The position numbers and the translations under genes are program-made. A DNA stretch of 64,000 bases from Chrysoperla carnea (Eukaryota > Arthropoda > Insecta > Neuroptera > Chrysopidae), in assembly GCF_905475395.1 (NCBI RefSeq), contig NC_058342.1:8182001-8246000 (forward strand). The letters run 5' to 3'. The notes beneath the pieces are model-generated. The model saw nothing but the letters and a program-made list of their open reading frames with translations. It made no database searches and had not been told where the DNA came from. Shown piece by piece: positions 10,678 to 22,126 of the stretch; the first letter of the stretch is position 1, and each line of letters begins with the position of its first letter.

Positions 10678-11428
10678 TAAAACCGTCAAAAGGGGACCCT
10701 GTTTTACTCGTGTTGGATGGTCATTACATTCACACAAGAAATTTAGACGTGATTGACATTACAAGTGATAATGTTGTGTCTATAGTCTGCCTACCACCTC
10801 CTTCAACTGATCATATGCTACCTTCATTCATGTTTCCGTTGATAACTTTTGATGCCCAAGAAATAGAACGTTGGTTAACAAACCATCCAGGATGGGTCGC
10901 AACTCACCACCAACTTGGAGAAATATTTGGGACACCTTATGAAAAAGCATGTTAAATTAATACACCTGTAAATGGCTTTCGGAAAACAGTAATAATTCCA
11001 CTCAACGAAACATTTTCTTTGACTCACCAAACGCTCCTCTTTCTACCAACGCAAACAGCGCGGCATCTGTGGTAAATGATTTCACCGTTCCTTTGGATTC
11101 CACAAACTCAAGACTAAGAACATTAACTGCATCACCATGGTTAAGCAATTCTTCACCTCCATTTACAGTTCCAGCTGTCAAACGACCTATTCCAGTGGTT
11201 AAGCCACCTTCAACGTGAACTAGGCGAGGTAAAGCCATGGTAGTCACGACTTCACCACAAAAACAAGAAATAATAGATGCAAAGAACAAAAAAAAAAAGG
11301 AAAAACAAGAAAGAAAAGCAGGAAAAAATCAAATATATAAAATAAAAAATAAAAAAAAAACGACATTAAGCAACAAAAAGAATAATAAAAACCAATGTAA
11401 TAATCTATCTCCTGAAGATGATACTTAA
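10377..11428 (+). pseudogene. pogo/Tigger-like DDE transposase fragment
   Basis: After the piggyBac junction the sequence follows a DDE_1-type transposase in three frames: to 10677, then 10611-10955, then about 11012-11428. Recognisable blocks are SAERGSLMTIV, VLLVLDGHYIHTRNLDVI near 10705-10750 (second catalytic aspartate, followed by the histidine-rich turn), VSIVCLPPPSTDH near 10779, and a NGFRKTVIIPLN motif near 10970 that resembles the AVNGFRATGI(Y/F)P block of this family. The end is lysine-rich, with long A runs. The N-terminal helix-turn-helix DNA-binding part is missing, replaced by piggyBac sequence. The first acidic residue is lost and the frame breaks twice, so it is non-functional. 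Confidence 0.75.
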
Positions 11429-11765
11429 CTCCAACTATTTAACAGCGAATGCTTCCGAAATAAAATGAAATAAAAATTGTCCAGGCTAGAGTAGATCAAT
11501 AAAATCTTCAAGGAGAAATGGAACATGGAATATATTAACCGAAGCTCATACTTTTATTTCCCCAAAAAGATTAAGAATTTTTGAGAAATTATAGTTTTGG
11601 TTCATATCAAGCAGGTATATTCATCACCAACCTATGTCCAGGATACTATCCTTCGGGCAGAAGACGCAGAGATACACGATAATAACGCGATGGAGATTGA
11701 TGTCCCCACGAATGAAGTGGATTAATCAGATTTATAATGTACTCACGTTTTCATAATGCCCAAAG
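11429..11765. other. Non-coding interval after the pogo fragment
   Basis: No coding segment longer than a few dozen codons is convincing here. A short acidic open stretch ends near 11725 (EDAEIHDNNAMEIDV) and could be a transposase tail remnant. I cannot assign it. Confidence 0.4.
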
Positions 11766-11960
11766 ACATCAAATCTGGATTGCTTTAACGAAGAATTTGT
11801 CCCTGATGAAGATTGCATCGCTATCTTGCAAAGCATTTATGTACTTGCAAATCGGGTGCGAGAACCGTAGGTGCATGGTCTCATGTGGGGGCTAAGATAA
11901 TTTTTGGGGTTTGCTCGACATAAGATAAATCTGAAGTATTCACCAATAACTGCTAAATAC
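11766..11960 (+). repeat. Unknown repeat R, copy A, left part (split by Gypsy-3)
   Basis: It matches 39765-39959 at well over 90% identity by eye. The match resumes at 19770 after the Gypsy-3 element and then continues as in the uninterrupted copy. No coding potential or terminal motif identifies the family. Confidence 0.85.
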
Positions 11961-11963
11961 CTT

Positions 11964-12973
11964 TGTTATGAAATTTTTGTTTATTGAACAAACAAAAAGT
12001 TCATACCCCAATCTTGTTATTGGAACAGACCTAAATATGATATATATTTTTAGTTACTGACCAGTGGCGCACTACTCGCCCTAGCTATGGTCATGTTTGT
12101 GATAGATATGCTTACTTCTTCTTACATCAGCATTTGAACAGTTATGTCAAATTAATGGACTGAGTACGCATAGCGTACATATATACAGAATGGAACTTAA
12201 CCATAAATAATGGAGAAATATCGATTTTAAAATTTGATTAAACTAATTATTGAATGATTTACTGAAATCATCGTGACAATTTTGTGTTACCATTAATCCG
12301 GTGAGATATGATTTTATTTGTTTAAATTAATACAACATTTTGGTTTTTAAATAACCTCAAAATGTTCGGCACGTGTTATTCAATAGCCAATTATATATTA
12401 ATTATTTTTTGGTTAGAATAGTTATGCTTAAATATCACTTGTAGTGAGATGAGTATTTTAGTTTGAAAGATTTTTACATATTCGTAAATTGTTTTTGCTA
12501 ATTTGTATATAAATGTATATAGAGAAACCTTCATAGAAATTGTATTTTATTATATTATTAATACTTACTATAGAATCGAAACCTTGGTTTGGCATAAGTT
12601 TTGTATATACCTTTTCTGAGTTTATAAATTGTACATACTTCACTTTGGTTGATAAATAAATTATCTCTTGTATATAGTAAAAACAATATTTCATTTACCT
12701 TTCTTACAGCGCCCAAAACGGAGTATGGGATTTCGGTGAAGCCGACTCCTATTTCACACGGCTACGTCCGCACACTATGTGGGAGATCTACTTTCCTCTG
12801 GGGGTATGTGTTAACACCGATTAGCACATGCTTTATGGGCCCACACTCTTTTTTTTATTGACAATTTTATATTTCAATATAGATATTTAAATCTTTGAAA
12901 ATTTTGATTACAATTAAAATTTATTCTTAGCAGATTTAACTCCAACAAGGGTTAGTTTTTTTTTTCTGCTACA
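11964..12973 (+). repeat. Gypsy-3 5' LTR
   Basis: It starts TGTTATGAAATT and ends CTGCTACA, and is a direct repeat of 18763-19769. It differs from the 3' LTR by scattered substitutions and by a replaced stretch around 12810-12850 (the 5' copy has GCACATGCTTTATGGGCCC, the 3' copy has a GTGATCTACTTTCCTC duplication instead). Confidence 0.93.
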
Positions 12974-12975
12974 TT

Positions 12976-12985
12976 TGGTAGCAGA
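12976..12985 (+). promoter_or_regulatory. Gypsy-3 primer-binding site, tRNA-iMet-like
   Basis: TGGTAGCAGA follows the LTR end by two bases. It is complementary to the last ten bases of animal initiator-methionine tRNA (TCTGCTACCA). The match does not extend further, so the primer identity is likely but not certain. Confidence 0.6.
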
Positions 12986-13188
12986 TATTTCACATGGTGT
13001 TTGTGAAATCTGACTCCCTTGCCTTTGGCCTGTCATACAATTTTTTTTGGCTTGTGGTGACAAATCAAAATTGTTACTCCCTTTTTTTATTTTTTTTTTT
13101 TTTTTTTGGAACTGTTGATGCGTTTTAAATTTTTTTTAGGGACTTTGGTTTAGATTACAAATTTGAAATACTTTACAATATACTAATA

Positions 13189-14211
13189 ATGGCAGAGAAA
13201 AATCAGGACGCTAATCTTACTCCAACAAACGTGGTATCGTCTCCAGTATCGACGCCAGTGTCAAAAGGAACCAGACGAAAGAAACAACCTATGACTCCGG
13301 TAAGACAAACTTCTCTATTCGTTAAGGAACTCGCGTTCCTGACACATAAGTTAACAACTTCGGTTGTAAAAAATCAGGAAGCAATTTCTGACATTACTAA
13401 ACACCTCGACGTAACGTATACGAAACAATCGATCGTACCGCATTCTCTAAAAATACAGGATGTTTTAAAAGAAATTACACTCTTAAATGTGTTGGAACCT
13501 GTTTCAATTGTTAACTTCATCGCTTCAGTAGATGATGTTATGGCCTTGCATCTTTTTCCGGAACCTTCGATCGTTAAAAATTTGGTTTCCAGGGTACAAC
13601 CTTAGTCCAGGCCCAAGTGATCTACATTTATTGGTCAGGATTTAATATGGCCCCAAATTCGTGATAATTTGTTAGCTTGTATACCTCCCCCTGAGTTGCA
13701 GTCATTAATTTCTTGTTTTGTCCGTAGACTTCAACGTTCTGACGAAAAATTTTACAATTTTTGGCATTCGGTGCGCAAATATGCCCGTATTGTCTGTCCG
13801 TCTTTTTCCGAATTAGAGATTATTAGTATTATTTTTTCAAATATTAACGCACTTACGTTTGATTTGAGTTATACGTGGGATATGCCTCACTCGTTTGATC
13901 TATTAGAGACCTTGGCTTTGAAGATTAACTTAATACAGCTTAAGAAGCTTTCCTTTGAGGAAGATTCGAAAACTTCCTTACATTTACAAACGACTCATAC
14001 TTCGTCGAACCCCTCACCAAACATGCCTACTTCACCAAAAGCTGCATCACGTTCTCAGTCGTCCTCTTCAAGTACTTCCTCCTTTAGGTGTGCGTATTGT
14101 AAAAGGTATGGACATTTGTTGGCGTCGTGCCCCATTCGTCCTCCACGACCCGCATCTTCGGCTTCTGTTGCTCAACCCGTAGAACAGAAGCCCTTAAATT
14201 CAAAAAACTAA
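13189..14211 (+). pseudogene. Gypsy-3 gag
   Basis: ATG 13189 opens a frame that ends at a stop at 13603-13605. A second in-frame stop follows at 13618-13620, and the same frame reopens to 14211. The first part is polar and proline/threonine-rich. The second contains a retrotransposon gag-like helix-rich region near 13670-13950 and a serine-rich linker. It ends in one zinc knuckle, CAYCKRYGHLLASC (14089-14130, CX2CX4HX4C), which would bind RNA. The last part overlaps the pol frame, as expected for -1 frameshift expression of pol. The two stops disable gag in this copy. Confidence 0.85.
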
Positions 14212-17200
14212 TTTTCGCCCTCCCTACCCGGTCGTTAAAGCTGCCTCTAATATACTTATCTTTTTATAAGCAGCCCTTTTTAGCATTACTGGATTCGGGT
14301 AGTTCATGCAACCTTATTTCCACGTCGTCCTTACGTACGTTAGAGTCCCGTTTAAGAATTAAAATTTATTCTGATTCTTCGTATGCCGACCTACCCGGTG
14401 GAAATCGACTTCTATTGTCAAGTTATTGTTTTTTACCATGTAAAATTGGTCCTTTTACATGGAGGGCAAAATTCTATATTTCTCCAATTATTCTATTTCC
14501 AGTCATTATTGGATCTGAAACACTCGCTCACTCTCAGCTAGTCATCGATTTTGCATCCTCACATGTTGCCTTTTCGTTTATTCGAATTGTTAAACTCTCC
14601 TTTGTTCCGTCGGAAAATAAAACTCAATTATGCAACGTAATTTCAGAAGCTGTTGCTCCTTTATCGAAACGACAATCGAGTCGCCTTGAGTCCGTCTTGT
14701 CATTGTACTCTTCTGTACTGTCCTCGAGACCTGGTTTGGCTCGTGATTTCGAATATAAATTAATTTTAAAAGACCCTGAGTCTGTCCGAAAGTCACCTTA
14801 TTATCTTCCGAAAGACAAGTTGAAGCTTTTAAAAGATCATATCCAAGAACTATTGGACTGGGATGTTATTTCACCTTGCGTTTCTCCGTACGCTACTCCC
14901 GCCTTTTTTGTGCCTAAACAGTCAGGCGTTAGACTTTGTGCAGACTATAGGTTCCTCAATCCAAAAATCCAGTTTGATCCACTTACTTGTGGTAAAATGA
15001 GTTCAATATTCGACTCGTTAGCGTCGGCTAATTACTTTTCTACCATGGACATGAGTAAAAGCTTTTATCAAATCCCCTTAGCCCCAGAGTCTAGATCTAT
15101 CACGGCAATAATCACCCCTTTTGGCCAGTTTTGTTTTAATAGACTCCCTTTTGGCCTAGTCAATAGCTCTCAAGCTCTAAATCGTTATTTGTTGCGAGAA
15201 TTCTCCGATTTCCGCAAAGAAGGCTTCTTCCTACAATACTATGATGATTTAATCATATATTCTGCAAATTTAGATGATCATATTTCTCAACTTGAAAGAG
15301 TTTTTCAGCGTTTCAGAGACCTTAACTTAACTATAAACCCCGATAAGCTTAGACTTTGTATGACCCGACTTAAGCTGCTCGGCCATGTTGTGTCCAATAT
15401 GGGAAAACTCCCAGACCCCGAAAAGTGCGCCGCCATTTCTTCCCTCCCCTTTCCAAAAAACTTAAAGGAAATACAGAAATTTGTAGGTATGTGCGCCTTT
15501 TACGCTAAGTTTATCCCTAATTTTTCTTCGATTATAGCACCTCTTAATGCCCTTAAAAGGAAAAATGTGAAATTTATTATTACCCCGGAGTATTATGCTT
15601 CCTTCGAAAAGTTAAAATCAGCTTTGGTTTCCCCACCCTTGTTGCGTTTCCCAAACTTTAGCCTTAGATTTGTGGTGACTACAGACGCATCCTCTGTTGG
15701 TATTCCTTCAACCCTTTCTCAAATTTTTTGTGATGGTAGACATCCAATAGAGTATTTCTCTCGAAAACTCCAAGGAGCCGAAACTCTTTATAGTGCTCAC
15801 GAGTTGGAACTTTTAGCCGTTGTTAAAGCCCTGACTCATTTTAAAGATTACTTATTGGATAGAGAGTTTACTTTGGAAACCGATTGTAAAGCTCTTTTGT
15901 GGCTTTTCCGTACGCCTCAAACTTTTAATAAATTGAGCCGCTGGATTTTGCATTTATCCCGCTTTAAATTTTCTGTTATTCACATTAAAGGTGCCGATAA
16001 CGTTGTTATTGACGGTCTGTCCCGTCTTTTATATCCCGATTCGACGGTCTCCTCGAAGACCCACCCCGAAGATGGCGAAGTCTGTGAGAATACTCAGGAA
16101 CATAGTCATATGCATTTGCTTAATCAAATCCTTCATACTGACCCACAGGGTTACTTATCTATAATTAAAGCTCAAAAAAACTCTGAATTTTGTAATTCCG
16201 TTTTCCGTGATATTAAATCTGGGTCAAACGTCATGGGTTACCTTATTCGAGAGGGACTTTTGTGCAAACTTGTTGGTAAAAATCGCTCAAAAAGGGTTGT
16301 GCTGCCTGAAAGTATGCTCACCTACGTTCTTGAATATTTTCACAATCTCTCTCATTCTGGCAATTTGAAATTATATAGAGACGTTGCTAAACGTTTCTGG
16401 ATGCCAAATTTATTCTTGAAGGTTAAAGATTTCGTAAAAGGATGCAAGGTATGTTCTATTACAAAACCCTTTAATAATTCTATTAAAGTCAAGCCTGTTT
16501 TTTTTTGGTCCTCAATTTATATCGATTATATTGGCCCCCTTAATAACGTCCTCAGGAAACTTCAGGTTTATTTTCGTCGTAATGGACGCTTTCTCTAAAT
16601 TCTTATTTGCAATACCAACTAGGCGTTGTACTACAGCAGTTACTATCTCTAAATTAAAAACTTTATTCTTGATGTATGGCTTTCCTGATTTTGTCATATC
16701 AGATAATGGTCCAGCTTTCAGATCAAAAGCTTACGAAGATTTCCTCCTGAAGTCGGCCGTTAAGCCTATTTTTCTGTCTGCTTATAATCCCCAAGCTAAT
16801 GCTTCCGAACGTATTAATAGAAACATTAAAATAAATCTTTCGGCTGTTTTAAAAATGGAAGAGTTGCCGCATAATAAATGGTGCGAGGTTCTACCTCGTA
16901 TTGTCTTCAACTACAACCGAACCTTCCATACCACTATTGACGCTTCTCCAGCTCAAATATTCTTAGGTCGAGATCTTAGATCCCCTTTTGATAATGCGTA
17001 TAATATAAAGCTTTTGGACCCTAAAATTGACCTAAACGAAGTCAAAGCCGCTATGAAATTGGCCCGTACAAAATCTGAAAAAACTTATAATCAGACTGCT
17101 GAAGTATCTCCCTTGATTGTGGGACAACACGTTATGCTAAAAAATTTAGAACCAACATCGTCGTTTGATACCGATAAAAAATTCGCTGATCGATTTACCG

Positions 17201-17307
17201 GTCCTTATGAAATCACGAAATTTAATACCCCATCGTCTTTAGTCCTTCGTCACGTCGAAAATGATTCGGTAAAAAGGTGTCACATTAAACATGTGAAACC
17301 CATTTAA
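14127..17307 (+). pseudogene. Gypsy-3 pol: protease, RT, RNase H, integrase; one frameshift
   Basis: The frame opens at 14127 inside gag, in the -1 frame, and runs to 16598; the rest is read at 16531-17307. Protease: FLALLDSGSSCNLIST near 14280. RT: VISPCVSPYATPAFFVPK, LCADYRFLN, FSTMDMSKSFYQIPL, LPFGLVNS and the catalytic LQYYDDLIIYS near 15230, with YYDD where most gypsy elements have Y(I/L/V)DD. RNase H: VVTTDASSVGI near 15675 and LETDCKALLWLF. Integrase: HHCC finger near 16335-16465; a core with DYIGPL, VMDAFSKF, ISDNGPAF (second aspartate) and the catalytic glutamate in ASERINRN near 16805; and a C-terminal module near 17180. The frame break lies near the C run at 16534. There is no env after integrase. 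Confidence 0.93.
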
Positions 17308-18762
17308 ATTTATATAAATTTGAATATAAATTGCCCCTATTTTATTGAAAATTGGGCTGAATAAAATTTATCTAAATCAAGTTATGTAATTTGAATTTAA
17401 TTTGATTTATCTAATTCTTTTTCTAAATGTACCAAAAATGAGTCCGGATTCGAACAATTTCATGATTTAAGTAAATTCTTCGAGTACTCATATGGTCCTT
17501 AGCTTCATTTTTGAATGATTATTTGACATTCATTATAATATGGCTACATAATTTTTTAAATTTCAGATCATTTATAGATCAAAACCTTATCCTTTGAAAT
17601 CTTTATGTTCGATTGAATATCATATTTAAAGAATACCCTTTTTCCGGTAATTCAAGCTCTTTAATTTTTTTTTCTCTCGCTTTGAGCGCAAAATTTGTTA
17701 ATTCATAAAATAAAAAAGTGTTTTAAAAACTATGTGACTTTATCTGCGAGTGAACTATTTCCGAAAGTTTAATGGTATCATCAACTATATTGGCTGCTGA
17801 TAACGGTCCTTTGGTAACATATTCGGAAAATTTTGAGTAACCCTTGTAATCGTAATTGCTACAGTATTAAGATGACATGATGGAAATATGTATTTGGAGA
17901 TGTCATTGATACAAAATTGGAATCGTAGGACGATTAACACAAAAATTTTTTTTTGCTTCGAATGATGGTTCGTTATTTGGGAATTGTTATCATGATTATT
18001 GTTGACAACGTATCATCCATTGTTGTAATGGATTGACACTCATGCAATTGTTGAACTTAAAACATATAAAAAATTTTTTTTGAATATGTGATGGATAATT
18101 TCTACATCTAATTACAATTTGAACACTTATACCGTCACATGAATTAATAATTTATGGTCAATATCACCGATAATTTTGTTGGATACGTCTAATTACACTT
18201 GGAAAACCGATACAGTCGTATGAGTTACTACTTTACGTTACATTGGGTGAAAATATTCTCTGATAGTTACCTTGGTCCATATGATGTTCTGGAGCAACGT
18301 TGATTCAACGTATGAAAATTCGTTATACCTCTTCAATCTACAAATAGTGAACTGTGAATAATGGAAAAATTAAACTTTAAATAAATTTTTTTCTTAATCC
18401 AGTTAAAGCTTGAATTATTGGACAAACGGTACTTCTCGATTATTTTCTCGAAATTTTATTAGGTTTAATTTTAAGTATTAAATAGTAAAATTTATTTTTA
18501 TGGTCTCACATACTCGAGTAAGTCCGGGTATATTCATTACCCAATGTATGTGAGCTATCTCGTAATTAAATTTAGTTATTTAATTTATCTTTTCTTGCTT
18601 AGGCTTATCGCTTTTGAATAACACTGTGTGTATTATTATTTTCTTTTTCTTTTTTCTCTCACTTTGGATCGTTGTCTTCGTGATAGACGTTCCAAAGAAA
18701 AAAATTTTTTTTTCCATTTTATTTCAAAAAAAATTTTTTCTTTTCCCGTTTGGGTGGGGGAA
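17308..18762 (+). other. Gypsy-3 long 3' non-coding region with polypurine tract
   Basis: About 1.45 kb separates the integrase stop from the 3' LTR. No convincing ORF or env motif is present, and the T-rich open stretch at its end looks spurious. It ends with GGGTGGGGGAA (18752-18762), the polypurine tract abutting the TG of the LTR. The region may be a decayed env or a natural untranslated tail; I cannot decide. Confidence 0.6.
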
Positions 18763-19769
18763 TGTTATGAAATTTTTGTTTATTGAACAAACAAAAAGTT
18801 CACGCCCCAATCTTGTTATTGGAACAGACCTAAATATGATATATATTTCTTGTTACTGACCAGTGGCGCTCTACTCGCCCCTAGCTATGGTCATGTTTGT
18901 GATAGATATGCTTACTTCTTCTTACATCAGCATTTGAACAGTTATGTCAAATTAATGGACTGAGTACGCATAGCGTACATATATACAGAATGGAACTTAA
19001 CCATAAATAATGGAGAAATATCGATTTTAAAATTTGATTAAACTAATTATTGAATGATTTACTGAAATCATCGTGACAATTTTGTGTTACCATTAATCCG
19101 GTGAGATATGATTTTATTTGTTTAAATTAATACAACATTTTGGTTTTTAAATAACCTCAAAATGTTCGGCACGTGTTATTCAATAGCCAATTATATATTA
19201 ATTATTTTTTGGTTAGAATAGTTATGCTTAAATATCACTTGTAGTGAGATGAGTATTTTAGTTTGAAAGATTTTTACATATTCGTAAATTGTTTTTGCTA
19301 ATTTGTATATAAATGTATATAGAGAAACCTTCATAGAAATTGTATTTTATTATATTATTAATACTTACTATAGAATCGAAACCTTGGTTTGGCATAAGTT
19401 TTGTATATACCTTTTCTGAGTTTATAAATTGTACATACTTCACTTTGGTTGATAAATAAATTATCTCTTGTATATAGTAAAAACAATATTTCATTTACCT
19501 TTCTTACAGCGCCCAAAACGGAGTATGGGATTTCGGTGAAGCCGACTCCTATTTCACACGGCTACGTCCGCACACCATGTGGGAGATCTACTTTCCTCTG
19601 GGGGTATGTGTTTCTGACTATGTGGTATGTGATCTACTTTCCTCTTTTTTTTATTGACAATTTTATATTTCAATATAGATATTTAAATCTTTGAAAATTT
19701 TGATTACAATTAAAATTTATTCTTAGCAGATTTAACCCCAACAAGGGTTAGTTTTTTTTTTCTGCTACA
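18763..19769 (+). repeat. Gypsy-3 3' LTR
   Basis: Direct repeat of 11964-12973 with the same TGTTATGAAATT start and CTGCTACA end. It is followed directly by the continuation of the interrupted repeat R. Confidence 0.93.
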
Positions 19770-20752
19770 CTGTATTAAGTGCTGAAAGTAATAATTTAAA
19801 TATCTAAGCCCCAAATACACAGATTTAGAATTGTGACGTTTTGATTTTCAAAAATATTAAACATCACATTGTTTGTTTTGAAAATTATTTATTGGATTAC
19901 TTTATGCAATTATCATATTTTCTATGTCAATGGTTCACATATTTTGCGAATCTATGATATACTTCTTTAATTTGTGATATTGCCGATAGAGCGTAAGATA
20001 TGCGTGGCGTTTTCAAAAAAAGGGGGACGGACAGGGATTCGGTTCGTAGATCTAGTGGGAGACGGTCGATCATTAAATTCTGTTGAATACTTAAACATGT
20101 ACTCGTACTTTCTTTATTTTAATTTCATCTTAAAAATTCTCGGCAATCCTTGAAAATATTTGTATTTATCAAGGTAATTTTGTTTATAATTATGTTTTCT
20201 TTAGTACCGTTGGAAATTTTTTTTTTTTTTTTTTGACACTTCCCGAAAATATGATAAGCACGTGTTTTCCACATAGTTAATTATCTTCAATTTATATTAT
20301 TGAATACTTCTTATTTTTGTTTTAATTAAATTTAAAATCATCATATCTTTTGGTATTAATTAATTCTGTATCGTTATGGAGATTATTGCTATATTTTTTT
20401 ATTCTCCTAATCTTGTGAAACATTGTGTCATATCCATATTTCAAATACACTTAATTAAATTGATTTAATAAAAATGATATTTCTAAAAGTGTTTATGTTA
20501 TTTTCTTTTCTTTTCACGCTATGGGCCCCGTGATTAAATTATATAATCTTGGGATCCATAATACTTCCCAAATATCAATAATTCCTATATTTAATAATAC
20601 GCTTCCACTCCTTTACAGAAATATAAAACCCATTCTGGTGAAAGAAAATTTTTGTTATAACGATTCCTTCAATATGGGTTTCCTCTACCCCATTATTGAC
20701 AACTCCCACTCTTTTATCCTTTGTTGTGTATTATCATTTTAAATCACCCCTT

Positions 20753-20826
<74 letters not shown>

Positions 20827-20838
20827 ATATATATATAC
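19770..20838 (+). repeat. Unknown repeat R, copy A, right part, ending in an (AT)n tract
   Basis: It aligns end to end with 39960-41031, including the terminal (AT)n tract. No ORF is convincing. The recurring element has no terminal inverted repeat that I can recognise. A third, internally deleted copy of its first part lies at 39591-39764. Confidence 0.8.
20755..20838. repeat. (AT)n microsatellite
   Basis: About 80 bases of almost pure AT dinucleotide repeat with one TTTA interruption. It is directly followed by the truncated 5' LTR of Gypsy-2, so it marks an element boundary. Confidence 0.95.
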
Positions 20839-20843
20839 ATAAA

Positions 20844-20975
20844 CTCGAAAAAACTAAGTGGCGATCCTTCTAATCTAATAACAAGATTGCCAAGTCGTTC
20901 TCAAGCATTATAATTCGGACAAAAGTGATTGGAAATTAATCATCGAAGTATAATATATTTGGGACACGACAAAAT
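20844..20975 (+). repeat. Gypsy-2 5' LTR, truncated to its last ~130 bp
   Basis: It matches 37646-37778 from CTCGAAAAAACTAAG to the primer-binding site. The upstream part of the LTR is missing and an (AT)n tract takes its place, so the 5' end was lost by deletion or replacement. Confidence 0.8.
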
Positions 20976-20995
20976 TGGCGATCCTGCCAGGATAT
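20976..20995 (+). promoter_or_regulatory. Gypsy-2 primer-binding site
   Basis: TGGCGATCCTGCCAGG follows the LTR end, starting with the TGG complementary to a tRNA CCA terminus. The same sequence recurs at 37779 after the 3' LTR. The TGGCG start fits a serine-type tRNA primer as used by several gypsy elements, but the exact tRNA is not determined. Confidence 0.6.
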
Positions 20996-21121
20996 CTAGA
21001 ATCCCAGGTCAAGACGGTGTAACATAGCTATCCCACTGGACTGGTCAAGATTAAACCAATAAGGTAGGCGAATTGATTTATTTTTGCTTCTACAACTATC
21101 CTATCCTCATTATCAATAAAC

Positions 21122-22126
21122 ATGAGTCTCGCTGATTCACAAAACCTTGATCCAGAAATCATTTCTCCTGATTTATCTGATGATGATGATACAACACAAC
21201 ACAGGGGAAGTATCCCGATTACTTTCCTTGCACAAATGATTACATCATTTAACGGTAATTCGTCAGAGTTATCTAATTTCCTTCAAAACGCAGAAAATGC
21301 ATTATCTATAGCAAAGGAAAATAAAAAAACGGCACTTACAGCCTTAATATTTTCAAAAGTTTCATCAGAAGTTAAAAATAAAATAAATGCTTCCGAAATA
21401 AATACTTTCACTGATTTAAAAATAAAATTAAAACAAGTATTTCAAATAACTGAAAGCCTTACGTATTTACAAGAGCAATTAGAAACTTGTAGGCAAAAAC
21501 CAAATGAAACCGTAAAAGAAATTTTCTTACGTATAGAGCATTTAAACTCACGAATAATTAAAAAAATTAAAGAAAGTACCATTTCGAATTCAATGTTAGT
21601 GGGCAAGTTAGCCTTAATAAATGAAATGGCTTTACGTAGGTTTACACATCACTGTTAGCCAGAAATTTCTAACATTTTAAGGCATAAAACTTTTATGTCA
21701 ATTAATGAAGCTCTAAGCATAGCCAGCGAAGAAGAATCTTTTGTCTCTATGCAAAATCAATTTAAAATTTCCTTAAAAACAAATATTCAAACAAATAAAA
21801 AATACTGTAAAATTTGTAAAAGAAATAATCACAATACAAAGGAATGTCGCAATAAAAATTTTAAACATTCTGGTGATCCACCACAGTCAAAAACTTATAA
21901 TAACTCGTTCAAAAAGTGTGATTTTTGCCACTTTCGAGGTCACACAATAGACGAATGTAGGAAAAAAAAAAGGAACGAAAATCTTAATAACCCAAATCCT
22001 AAAGTAGCTCATGTCAACTCACAAGACAGCCTAAATTTAAACTTCGAGCAGCTCAGATTGAACGAAAACCAATTCAGAGCACATCGAAAGAATGGGCTTC
22101 ACTCAGCTTCCAAATGTTGTAAATGA
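21122..22126 (+). pseudogene. Gypsy-2 gag with two zinc knuckles
   Basis: ATG 21122 opens the frame. A single in-frame TAG at 21656-21658 splits it, and the same frame continues to 22126. The N-terminal half contains a retrotransposon capsid-like domain (ITSFNGNSSELSNFLQNAE, AKENKKTALTALIFSKV). The C-terminal part has two CCHC knuckles, CKICKRNNHNTKEC near 21809 and CDFCHFRGHTIDEC near 21918. The overlap of its end with the protease frame suggests frameshift-type expression. One nonsense codon is the main visible damage. Confidence 0.88.

Larger units (their letters stand above)
11964..19769 (+). mobile_element. Ty3/gypsy LTR retrotransposon (Gypsy-3), full length, gag-pol, no env
   Basis: Two ~1-kb LTRs in direct orientation enclose a tRNA primer-binding site, gag, pol and a purine-rich tract before the 3' LTR. 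The pol order protease-RT-RNase H-integrase is the Ty3/gypsy order. The insertion is confirmed by an empty copy of the flanking repeat at 39950-39970, where the two flanks are directly joined. The flanking four bases are CCTT (11960-11963) and CTGT (19770-19773), so the expected short target duplication is imperfect. The LTRs are very similar over their length, apart from a ~45-base difference near their 3' parts (12810-12850 versus 19612-19646). Confidence 0.93.

Noticed and set aside
11002..11289. Minus-strand 95-residue frame over the pogo fragment
   Set aside because: The plus strand reads as the proline/serine-rich tail of the pogo-like protein in one frame, and the minus-strand product matches nothing I know.
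12458..12694. Identical small ORFs in both Gypsy-3 LTRs (also 19258-19494)
   Set aside because: They are identical only because the LTRs are identical. Composition is tyrosine/asparagine-rich from AT bias, with no motif.
20521..20742. 73-residue ORF in repeat R
   Set aside because: The corresponding copy at 40702-40920 has frame-disrupting changes, so coding constraint is unlikely.
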